A DNA stretch of 64,000 bases from Gymnothorax reevesii. Its lineage: Eukaryota; Chordata; Actinopteri; Anguilliformes; Muraenidae. The first letter of the stretch is position 1; each line of letters starts with the position of its first letter. The stretch covers positions 50,785,501 through 50,849,500 of the forward strand of contig CM056573.1 of the NCBI GenBank assembly GCA_029721435.1. Direction: 5' to 3'. The notes beneath the pieces are model-generated. The model was not told the origin of the DNA. It worked only from the letters and a program-made list of their open reading frames with translations, and searched no databases. The position numbers were made by a program, and so were the translations under genes. Below, piece after piece: positions 55,243 to 64,000 of this stretch.

Positions 55243-56545
55243 CTACCTTAATTCCAGAAAAGTAGGGATGCTGTGTAAAATGTACAACTGCAATGATTTG
55301 CAAATCTCATAAACTGATATTTTATTCATAATAGAACATAGACAACATATCAGATGTTGAAAGTGAGACATGTTACCATTTCATGAAAAATATTAGCTCG
55401 TTTTGAATTTGATGGCAGCAACACATCTCAAAAAAAAAGTTGGGATAAGGCCTTGTCTACCATTGTTTAGTATCCACTCTTCTTTTCAGTCTGAAAACGT
55501 CTAGGAAGTGAGGAAACCAATTGCTGAAGTTTTGGGAGAGGAATGTTGCCCTACTTTTGTCAGACGTTGGATTCTAGCTGCTCAACAGTCCAAGGCCTTC
55601 TTTGACGGATTTTTCATTTAATTATGTGCCAAATGTTTTCTATCAGTGAATGGTCTCAGCTGCGGGGAGGCCAGTTCAGCACTCAGACTCTTCTACTGTG
55701 AAGCCGTGCTGTTGTGATGGATGCAGTATGTGGTTTGGCCGCCTGAGGGCCTGAAGATCACGAGCATCCAATATTGACCTTCAGGTTTGTCCCTTACCCA
55801 CAAAGATTTCTCCAGATTCTCTGAATCTTTTTATGATATTATGTGGTGTAGCTTCAAAGTCTTAGAAATTTTACGCAGCGCAACATTTTTCTGAAATTTT
55901 TCCACAATTTTTAGATGGCATTTTTTGCAGATTGGTGAATCTCTGTCCATCTTCACTTCTGAGAGACTCTCTAAAATGCTCTTTTTATACTCTATATTAT
56001 ATATATAGTCATGTTACTGATATGTGGCCAACTAATCTACTTAGTTGCAAAAGGCTCCTTCAGCTGTTTTTTATTTGTACCAATTACTTTTCCAGCCTTT
56101 TGTTTCCCCTCTCCCAATTTTTTACCTCTGCCAAGAAGGTTATGTTTTAGGCAGTGTTTGTTTGTTTGTTTGTTATTTAGCAACATAACTCAAAAAGTAA
56201 TGCATCGATTTTGATGAAATTTTCTGAGAAGGTGGGTATTAAGTCAAGGAACAGGTGATTAAATTTTGGCATATCTAGGCCAAAGTACAGCTGAGATATA
56301 CGCCAAAATTCAAGATTTCAACTCTTTCCAATGGGCCGGAGTTCCAATCGCCGTGCTTTTGGGTTCTGCTGCCCCCTGGCGGAGGTCTGCGCTCTCTGAA
56401 TGCTTTTCTAGTTTGAGATGTGTTTCTGCCATTAAAGTCAAAATGAGCTTATATTTTTCATGAAATGGTAAAATGTCTCACTCTCAACATTGCATGTTTT
56501 TACTTACATTTTACACAGCATCCCAACCTTTTTGGAATTGGGTTG
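55243..56545 (-). mobile_element. Tc1-like, internally deleted (CAACCCCAATTCC family)
   Basis: The left end TA-CTACCTTAATTCC and right end GGAATTGGGTTG-TA are mutated TIRs of the family. Antisense transposase pieces remain at 55460-55740 (C-terminal) and 55745-55980 (helix-turn-helix and 5' leader). The central catalytic part is deleted. A ~290-bp foreign repeat interrupts it at 56124-56415. Confidence 0.85.
56124..56415 (+). repeat. Common fish interspersed repeat nested in the Tc1 copy
   Basis: ACCTCTGCCAAGAAGGTTAT, (GTTT)n, AACATAACTCAAAAAGTAAT, GATTTTGATGAAATTTTCTG and GGCGGAGGTCTGCGCTCTCT are landmarks of a widespread fish non-coding repeat (recognised from memory, class not certain). 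Tc1 homology resumes on both sides. Confidence 0.7.
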
Positions 56546-56547
56546 TA

Positions 56548-57280
56548 TATGCCATATGTTCCAGGAATCCCGTGGATTTTCCAGCAAACCAATGCCAAAG
56601 CACATTCTGTTAGGGTTGTAAGTATGTGTGGCTGTGCAAGCAGAGTATGTGGGTGCTATATTGGCCTGCCTAATAGTCTGGATCTGTCTTTGATTAAGAC
56701 TGTTTGGCGCATTGTGAAACTAAATATTAAAGGGCATCTAAAGTCGATTCCCATTGTCTTTGTTTATCGGCCAATCAGCGAGCCGCACCTGCGCAATCGA
56801 ACCGAAATAGAAGGATTATCTATGCATGTACACAAAACATTGGTAAATGAATGAAATTGGTTATGTGACAATGCTAGATGTCAACAAAAGCAAGAGCTTT
56901 GTTTGTAAACATTGGACGTTCAACGTCCTGTCTGAGAATGGACTTTAGATGCCCTTTAAGCGATAAAGGTCCCGTGCTATTGCACAGCGTCAGCCCTTCA
57001 TAATAGAGGAATGAGGGAAAATTCCGGCAGACTGAACAACTGGTGTCTCCAGTGCTCAAATGCAAAGACAAAGTGATGTTACAGTCAACCATGGTAACTT
57101 TTTTGACTCTGTTGCAGTCATCACAATTCTAATTAGCAATTAAATTTATGTTAGAACATCAAATTATGTATTGTTGGACTATTTTCAATATACTAGAGGG
57201 TCAGTGCAGTTTTCAAATCAGTCATTTTTGATTTTACATACATTTTCCATGGTTTGCCAGCATTTTCAGAATCGGGGTTG
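56548..57280 (+). pseudogene. Tc1-like 3' half (CAACCCCAATTCC family)
   Basis: Frame 56570-56730 reads WIFQQTNAKAHSV (QQDNAxxH block with Asp changed to Thr), then IGLPNSLDLSLIKTVWRIV (WPxxSPDLxxIENxWR with Glu changed to Lys). Further C-terminal and 3' untranslated sequence follows after a nested MITE (56727-56959), ending in a mutated TIR near 57280. Both visible catalytic positions are lost. Confidence 0.75.
56727..56959. mobile_element. TTAA-flanked MITE, 233 bp, nested in Tc1
   Basis: TTAA-AGGGCATCTAAAGTC on the left and GACTTTAGATGCCCT-TTAA on the right are perfect 15-bp TIRs with the TTAA duplication. Tc1 coding homology is interrupted exactly here. piggyBac- or Kolobok-type. Confidence 0.9.
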
Positions 57281-58504
57281 CATTTCAACATTATTACAAT
57301 CATAAAATATTCGTAAGGGATAAGATAAACTTTCAGTTAATTATTACTGTATCAAATTGCCTAGTTTTTTAATTTCTAGATAAATTAGGACATATAGATG
57401 GAAGTAGAACATAACATTTATTAATGGCAGTGCATTTAGTCACTATTATAAAGAGCCACATAAGCTACGTGGGTAAGTGTTATTCACCAATACGAAGAGT
57501 GTTACCTAGTTTAAACTCAGACAAGGAATCTTGATTTGATCCTTTGAGACATGGATACTGTAGTTTATCTTTTTTCCTTTATCTTGATATGAAAAAAAAA
57601 CACACATGGACTGCAGACTCCAAATTCTCTCACAATCTCTAATACTCAAAGCTGAAATGCGAGAGGCTGTGAGTAATCATGCTTGTGTTCTCAGGCATGA
57701 ACAATGCACTAATACGTTGGAGTGTTCAAGGTGAAGTGCAGCCACGTTTGGCTTTTCTGTTGTTTTTGCTGTAGGTGCGCTTCATCAGGCACAGATTAGA
57801 GCTGCTGTGCTGCGACGGTGATTCCTAAGTGTTTTCCCTGTGTCAGTAATTTTTATTTTTGAAAAATCACTGGTGCAGTATATTAGCCATAATTTATGTT
57901 TATTGTCTCTTGCACCCGAGTTGACTTCAGCAAACCGTTTAACACTTAATCCAGTGCATATGGCCCCTCTAATAACTAACCTGCTTGAAGGAGCACTTTA
58001 CAGGTTTTAAATCATTTCTTTGGGCAAACATTAATGAATTATGTCACCAGTGTCACAATAATTACCTGTGGCAATTATGGAAAAACAGGAGGCATTTTGG
58101 GGACATACATGCAGTAGAGTACAGCTCATAATAAGTATTCATTATGAATTTTCAACAATACATGTGTTACGTATGGCTGCTTGTGCACTTTTTTTTTTCC
58201 TTTTTTCCTATCCAGGAGCTGATTGATTTCTGGTTGCTCATGTGCTGGACCTAATTGCCTTTTGTTTCTTGTGCATTTCTCCCTTTTCACAAAGCTGGAT
58301 ATGAAAATGGGCTGCTGATTTTCTCTCCTCAGTCACTACGCTAGATGCATGCTGCCAGCTGCATTGCCCACCATTCCTTTTTGGAAGTGGCTAGAGGTGT
58401 GTACATCCACACGTTGTATATCTTCGTCTAAACTGAACATCCGTCAGGGACCGTTGTGTGGTTGGACAGCAGTGTCAAACTTGGTTGGGTTTTGGCACTA
58501 AAAC
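57281..58504. other. Intergenic DNA, nothing recognised
   Basis: AT-rich DNA without coding or repeat signal that I can name. Confidence 0.3.
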
Positions 58505-58640
58505 TACTTGGTTATGTTTAGGGTTGGGATTAGAATTGGGTTAAGGGGTAGGCACAGGTTACGTTTAGAGTTGAGGTTAGGATTACGGTTAAGATTAGGT
58601 TTATGCATGAAAACTACTTGGTTAAGTTTAGGATTTTGGA
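58505..58640. repeat. Degenerate TTAGGG-like repeat
   Basis: GTTTAGGGTTGGGATTAGAA, GGTTAAGGGGTAGG and GGTTAGGATTACGGTTAAGA form an irregular run of TTAGGG-related words. ACTACTTGGTTA-GTTTAGG occurs twice. Same class of repeat as 28448-28530 on the other strand. Confidence 0.7.
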
Positions 58641-59548
58641 CAGGAGTTGGCGTTAGGGGTACAAATACAACAGAGTGTCACCATGTGTGGTAGGATACTG
58701 GTTAGAGTGACTGTGTTGAAATTGAAAAAGCTGGGGTTCTAATCCTGCTCAATATCTTTTTCACATTTCCTGATGCGGTCAAATATTGTCCGTTTTGTAT
58801 TAAAGTCTATGGGAATACCTACGGCATAAATTGATGCGAAAGGTCTCCTTTCCTGTATCTATACTGACACCCAGGGCATCAGCCCAAACATTGCTTTATG
58901 ACACCAAGGCCGTGAGATGGAAAAAACTTCCGTATCTTTAGTATGCTGGCTATTAATATGGCGGTGTCCCTTATGCCTGAGGACTATTGATACGGATATC
59001 TGTACTCCCAGCCATTGCCTTACTTTTTTGCGTGCTTTCTGTACCAGCTTGTTTTTCTTTTGTTAATATGGATTTTGTGTTATTTGAGACATTGAGCGCA
59101 AATTCTTTTTGCAAATTTTCAAGTCCAGCCTAGAGGCCCCAGACCAGAGCATGTTCGCCTCATAGGCTTTACTTTTGGCTCTGAAGTCAGGGAAGTTCCT
59201 TTTAAAAATGGGTAGGTGTAGTCTTTATCGGGATTTGCTGCCCTTTCATCAGTAGCTCTCTGTTCCTTTGTCAAAATCTGAAATCCGTATGCTCTTGTTT
59301 AACTTTTCCGTATTTTAATAAATGTATGCACGGTCATATGCACGTAAATGTATGTATGCATATGTTCATACATACCAGCACATGTACAATGCTACCCTGA
59401 TTTGGATAAATTTGGCAAATCATGGAAAATGCTAATAAAATTCAGAAAGGACTGATTTCAGAACTCAAACCTTTATTCTATGGAAAACAGTACAACGTCA
59501 TCTTAGTAGATGTAGAAACATGAGTTTAATTGCTAATTGAAACTGGGG
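58641..59548. other. Intergenic DNA, nothing recognised
   Basis: No gene or defined repeat found. Confidence 0.3.
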
Positions 59549-59549
59549 G

Positions 59550-59690
59550 ATTGGGGGGAAACCGGAGTACCCGGAGGAAACCCACGCGAACAAGGGGAGA
59601 ACATGTAAAATCCGCACAGAAAGGCCCCAGGCCGGATTCAAACCCACGACCTTCTTGCTGTGAGGCAGTTGTGCTAACCGCTTACACTAA
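59550..59690 (-). mobile_element. SINE fragment (same family as 44867-45268)
   Basis: GGAAACCGGAGTACCCGGAG, AACCCACGCGAACAAGGGGA, AGAAAGGCCCCAGGCCGGAT and CTTCTTGCTGTGAGGCAGTT match the head and centre of the full-length copy in the same orientation. The 3' half is missing. Confidence 0.82.
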
Positions 59691-59719
59691 AAACTTATTT
59701 CTATCGCCATTTTCTTTGT

Positions 59720-59864
59720 AAGACAATAAATATTTCCTTGATTTGAAGTTATTTTGACTATCCTCCCAATGGGGTAAGTAAATTTCACTTGTCAAGTGAA
59801 ATTTACTTACCCCATTGGCAAGGTAGTAAAAATCACCTAAACTCAAGGACAAATTTCTTGTCTT
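59720..59864. mobile_element. 145-bp foldback MITE with a perfect 53-bp hairpin
   Basis: The core 59766-59818 is a perfect palindrome of two 26-base arms (CCAATGGGGTAAGTAAATTT-CACTTG) around one T. Imperfect arms extend outward to AAGACAA at 59720 and TTGTCTT at 59864. It lies against the truncated end of a Gypsy pol remnant. No clear target duplication. Confidence 0.85.
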
Positions 59865-59867
59865 CTC

Positions 59868-60990
59868 TGAGGTTCTGGGGCACAGTGGGAGGGTAAGCAA
59901 GCCCAAAGGGCATCTCCAGGTATTTGTGAAACCTCAGAGGATGTTATTCATCATTGACCCCCTGCATGCGCACCATGTGGTAAGCATTACACAGATCCAA
60001 CTTGGTAAAATATTAACAGCCCTGAAGATTGGAGAATGCCGGGATAACAATTCTTGATAGTATAGCAATAGGTCCCTAATAGTCAATGCAGGGACATAGA
60101 GACCCATCTTTTATGGCCACAAAAAAAGACCAGCTCTGGCTGGTGACAAGCAACCTTGAATGATTCCGGAAGCCAAGGATTGATTATATACTCCTCCATA
60201 TCTTGGGACTACAGTTTGATTAAGGAGTACAGCTGACCCCTCGGGAGTGGTTTCTCAGGCACTAAGTGAATGGCACAATCACAGTATCTGTGTAGGGGAA
60301 GGAATGTAGCTTTGGCCTTGCTGAATGGCAGATGGAGGTCTTTGTAATTGAGCGCAATCCCCTTCCGCTCTGGAGTCTTCTCTTTGTGGTCAGAGGATGG
60401 AGGTGCAGTCAGACTGGAGGCTGACCGGACTATAATCAAACTCCACTCCAGGATGCATCCTGAGAGCTAGTCCACATAAGAGCGGTGCTGTTCAAGCCAC
60501 GGCTTTCCCAACATCATCAGGGTATGCAGTGACTCAATGAAGAGAAACACCAACTAATTGCCAGTGAGTCAACTAAGGCCCTTGTGGAAATAGGGTGACC
60601 CTGGCAGGTCAAGCAAAAAGGAAGGACTAGACGAGTGGATGAGATAGTAGCATCAGACTGTACCTCTCTCTCAGGTGTAACATGCAACCACCAAACAAGG
60701 CATTCAGCAAAGGCATGGTAAACACTTCCCCAGTATAGGCATGAATTCTGTTATATTCAGCGCAGCCGTTCTTCAGGGGGCAGCTCTTGAAGCTGGGCTT
60801 TGTCAACTGCCATGGATTCCGAGGGAGCTAGGTGGCATGAAACGCTGAATTGAGCAACTTGGGATGCAGACAGGGCAGGTGCCTAACCTCGCCCACGAAT
60901 TCACCTACCTCTCTTACAGCTGGACATCAATTCCAAGCACTATACCAACAAGGTTCTCTGTATCTGGGAGGGACACAGGTGGCTCTGCCA
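59868..60990 (-). pseudogene. Gypsy protease-RT remnant
   Basis: On the minus strand near 60250-60300 it reads YCDCAIHLVPEKPLPRGQLY (protease-RT junction), then MEEYI (about 60195), a PCIDY-like block (about 60085), KLDLCNAYHMVRM (about 59975) and KYLEMPFG (about 59910), all in the order of Gypsy pol. The protease region lies upstream, to about 60990. Stops and frameshifts are frequent, and the catalytic YLDD block is missing where the foldback MITE begins. Confidence 0.85.
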
Positions 60991-61055
60991 CATTAAATAA
61001 ATAAGCGTCATGTGAGGGAAGGGAAACATGAATAGAACACAGCTGGGAAGGACTG

Positions 61056-61245
61056 CACGCTATGCTCATTGGTCTAAACGCGCATACCATAAAGGCTGTG
61101 TCCTTCCCGCAGCGACCTGGGTTCGATTCTGGCTCAGGTCATTTGCTGTATGTCTTTCCCCATTCTTTTCCCCAACCTTCCTGTCTCTCTACACTGTATA
61201 ACTGTCAAATAAAGGAAAAATTTCCAAAAAAAAATCTTAAAGAGA
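61056..61245 (+). mobile_element. tRNA-derived SINE with A-rich tail
   Basis: ATTGGTCTAAACGCGCATAC (box-A part), GACCTGGGTTCGATTCTGGC (box B), then CTTCCTGTCTCTCTACACTG and CAAATAAAGGAAAAATTTCC with an A run. This order matches a widespread fish SINE that is a different family from 44867-45268. Confidence 0.82.
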
Positions 61246-61329
61246 TAATACTTCTGATAGACACAGAGACTGCTGGTTGGAAGGAGACACGAGGAGTTCA
61301 CACAAGCGTTGTGACAGAGTGTTGCTAAA

Positions 61330-62458
61330 AAAATACACCTAATGGAATTTCTCACAGGTAATAAGGTTGGTTGGCAAAATGTCAGTTACATGATTGGGTA
61401 TAAAAATATAGCATCCCAGAGACACTGGGTCTTTCAGAAGTAAAGATGGTGAGTGCTTCAGTGCAGCATGGGTAAATAAAGCAACAATTTAAAAAGAAGA
61501 TTTCTTAACATAAGATTGTGGAGAATTTGGGGATTTCATCATCAGTGGTACATAGTATAATTTGCCACAAATGGCCACGATCTTTAAGCCCTCAGGCAAC
61601 ACAAGTTAAAACTACCCTGTGAAGATAAAATCATATGCAGTTTAAACAAGATCCAGAAATACTGTCACCTTTTCATTTGAGATCAACAGAGGTAAGTTGG
61701 AAAACTGTCTGACCAATCAAAATGTGAAATTCTTTTTGGAAATGATGGACACCATGTCCTCCGAGCTAAAGAGGTGAAGGACCATTCAGCTCGTTATCAG
61801 TGCACAGTTCAAAGGCCAGCATCCATGATAGTGTTGGGGTACAAACGTGCACATGGCAGCGGTAACTTGCTTATCTTTAAACATAATTAATGCTTAATGA
61901 TATATACATGTTTGCGAACAACATGTATTGCCATACATATATCTCTATAGGGAAGGCCAAACTTATTTCAGCAAGCAAATTCCAAACACCACAATCTGCA
62001 TGAATTACAACAACATGGCTCTGTATTTAAAAAAAGTCTGGGTACAGAACTGACCTGCCTGCAGTCCAGACTACTCACACACCTAATATACTTGGTGCAA
62101 TTTGATGGGAAAAATCTGTCAAAAGAGACCGCATGGTGTTGACCCGCTGAAATCCCACGTCAAAAAACATATTGCTTTCAAAACCACAGCACTTCATCTC
62201 CTCAATTCCCAAATGGTTACCAAGTGTTATTAAAAGAGGAGGCAATGCAATACAGCGGTTAATATTCTCCTGTTTTTTTAATGTGTTGCTGGGATAAAAT
62301 TCAAAATGAGTGGATTTTTTTTCTTCGAAAAAACAATAAAATATCAGGTTCAAAGTCTGATATTTTGTACAACTTTCAGTTAAATATGTATTAATGATTT
62401 ACATATCATTGGATTACATTTTATACAACATCCCAACTTTTTTTGGAAAGGAGGTTAT
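61330..62458 (+). pseudogene. Tc1-like, nearly complete but decayed (CAACCCCAATTCC family)
   Basis: Starts inside the 5' leader (GGTATAAAAATATAGCATCC, AGTAAAGATGG at about 61440). Recognisable pieces of the former transposase follow: AATGTGAAATTCTTTTTGGA with GGACACCATGTCCTCCGAGC (first Asp region), GCCAGCATCCATGATAGTGT, ATTTCAGCAAGCAAATTCCA (QQDN region) and TGACCTGCCTGCAGTCCAGA (WPACSPD region). It ends in the mutated TIR near 62455. Many indels, no open frame. Confidence 0.8.
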
Positions 62459-63293
62459 ATTTCAGAATACTAAGGGCCATCATGACAACAGTAGTACTTT
62501 TGATATAATTATTGATCATTGCCCTCTCAGAAGTTAAGTCAAAATAAATAAAATATTACTTTTCTTATACTTTTCATCACTGAATAGGGACTATTCCACA
62601 GGCATTTGGATTTAGAAGGCGTTCTGTGCCAGTTGTGAGAAAATATTAGGGTCAGAGTTCAGACATTTCCCCGTAGGTAGTCATTATTACTGCATTGAAT
62701 TAATTTGGTCAAACAGCAACATGTATCCTGCAGTTTAGTTAAATTATTTTACTGCAGCTATACTTGAGGAAAAAAATATTTATTCAGTTACTCAAAGAAG
62801 CTTGTTTGTCTCACCAAGCAGACAGAATAATTGATGAGAGTGTCATATTTCTCGCACTAACAAACCATTATTCATTGTTTTCTCACAGCACTTTATGGTG
62901 TCATTCAATACACCTCTAAAAGTTGACACGAACAAATAAAAATATTAGCGAGGTGTCAGTTTTAATACAGTGTAATAATGTGATAATGCAATTTATTAAT
63001 ACAGTTCACCACATTCATTTTACCCTTATTACTAATTTTATCAGAATCTTCACAAAACATTTTGAAGAACTTTTTTGAATGTGCTGGCTTCAGCTCAGAA
63101 AATATGTTTTTACAACAGAATGAAATACACTAGGCTGAGTTATTACCGCTACATAGAGAAGAAATCATTTGAAATATCAAAATCCATCCAGCACATTTAT
63201 TCAAGGCAAACATTTGAAATGACAATCAATCATGTATAACTGAATGGCTGAATATAATACACTGGTTGACATGGCTAGGACTGCCTATTTTGC
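62459..63293. other. Intergenic DNA, nothing recognised
   Basis: AT-rich, no supported feature. Confidence 0.3.
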
Positions 63294-64000
63294 TAACCTC
63301 ATTACCTCCAGTTTGAATTATCCTTAATAGTCTCATTAAACACTATTAATGCTATCATTGCTCCCCCTCTTCCTTCTGTACCTTTGTTCTCTGACGTTGA
63401 TTGCAACACTTTTCTCATGTTTTTTGTCAACAAGGTTGCAGAAGTTAGAGCCAACATCACTTCCTCACCCTCTCCCCCAGTGCCCAGTCCAGTTTCGTTA
63501 CCATCTCTGAGCAGCTTTGCACCTGTCTCCCTCGAAGAGGTGCTGGAGGTGGTTGCCTCTATGAAAACCTCCTCTAGCCCACTGGACATTCTCCCTACCT
63601 CCCTTTTGAAACAAGCCATCACCTCTATTGCCTCGTGCCTAGTCACCATCATTAACAAATCTTTGAGCTCAGGTGTGGTGCCCTCCTTTTTTAAGCAGGC
63701 GGCTGTTCAACCACTTCTTAAAAAATACGATCTAGACCCATCCATTCCTCAAAATTACAGGCCCATTGCGAAATTGCCGTTTATGTCAAAAGTGTTAAAG
63801 AAGGTAGTTTTCAACCAACTTAACACCTATCTACTCACTCATGAAATTGGCGACAAATTCCAATCCGGCTTCCGCAAAAAACACTCTACCGAGACTGCAC
63901 TCTTGAGAGAGTCCAATGACATTTTGATGGCCACTGATTCCGGCAAGTGCTCCGTTTTGGTCCTGTTAGATCTAAGCGCAGCTTTTGACACTATCGATCA
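63294..64000 (+). CDS. LINE reverse transcriptase (L2/CR1-like), 5'-truncated, open to the window end
   Basis: A frame open for 235 codons from a stop at about 63291 to the last base, so the gene continues outside the window. The first ~85 residues are a Pro/Ser-rich linker. Then come [62 protein letters not shown] and [14 protein letters not shown] (motif A with its catalytic Asp). These are the first half of an L2-like RT. No frameshift or stop is seen, making this the best-preserved LINE here. The endonuclease domain is absent upstream, so it is probably a 5'-truncated insertion. The minus-strand ORF 63302-63658 is its shadow. Confidence 0.88.

Noticed and set aside
58505..58640. True telomere end
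   Set aside because: Hexamers are irregular and short, and ordinary sequence continues on both sides.
63302..63658. 118-codon minus-strand ORF
   Set aside because: Antisense to the open LINE reverse transcriptase frame.

Overview
The window looks like a stretch of a ray-finned (probably teleost) fish nuclear genome with no recognisable host gene. The evidence is the repeat content. It holds many Tc1-like elements with the TIR families typical of fish, L2-type LINEs, tRNA-derived SINEs with an L2-like tail, Gypsy (Ty3) elements, a DIRS-like tyrosine-recombinase remnant, a PIF/Harbinger element, a Kolobok-like THAP element, piggyBac-like and hAT MITEs and a class I endogenous retrovirus (ERV) fragment. 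Nearly all long ORFs are decayed transposon genes or their shadows. I cannot name the species.

Layout. 1-1680: Gypsy gag/pol remnant split by a SINE and ending in a 3' LTR, then a 38-bp minisatellite (1888-2090). 4.6-9.5 kb: Tc1-like copies, a TTAA-flanked MITE with three internal palindromes, and LTR pieces. 9.98-15 kb: an LTR-like sequence interrupted by a 4.8-kb element (10169-14978) that holds a pair of ~0.67-kb inverted arms and an intact hAT MITE. 15.5-16.1 kb and 28.6-29.3 kb: two diverged copies of one Gypsy-type LTR. 19.3-20.6 kb: a non-autonomous element with GTGTTTTCA-type TIRs. 24.7-25.2 kb: a TTAA MITE. 26.3-28.4 kb: DIRS-like and LINE remnants on the minus strand.

29.2-37.8 kb is the most layered part. 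One L2 LINE carries a second L2 in its 3' region. The second L2 carries a 459-bp Harbinger transposase fragment flanked by a 14-bp duplication. Next door lies a Harbinger element with an open 403-codon transposase that has lost its second catalytic Asp, a convergent Gln/Pro-rich gene, and a homopolymer block between the two genes. Just beyond the Harbinger minus-strand gene sits a 1285-bp foldback element (36211-37495) with 298-bp TIRs made of a tandem 19-bp unit and a perfect 6-bp target duplication.

39.2-41.3 kb: a minus-strand ERV fragment (gag start, tRNA-Pro-type PBS, LTR) abutting a Gypsy integrase. 44.3-45.6 kb: a Tc1 copy split by a full-length SINE with a 6-bp target duplication. 45.9-49.1 kb: a TTAA-flanked Kolobok-like element with a THAP remnant. 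52.3-53.9 kb: the best-preserved Tc1 (full TIRs, broken transposase). 55.2-57.3 kb: two Tc1 copies, each with a nested insertion. 59.5-62.5 kb: SINEs, a foldback MITE, minus-strand Gypsy pol and a Tc1. 63.3 kb to the end: an open LINE reverse transcriptase reading frame that runs off the window.

Family names rest on remembered consensus features and visible motifs. No database search was run. Edges without a TIR or target duplication are approximate.
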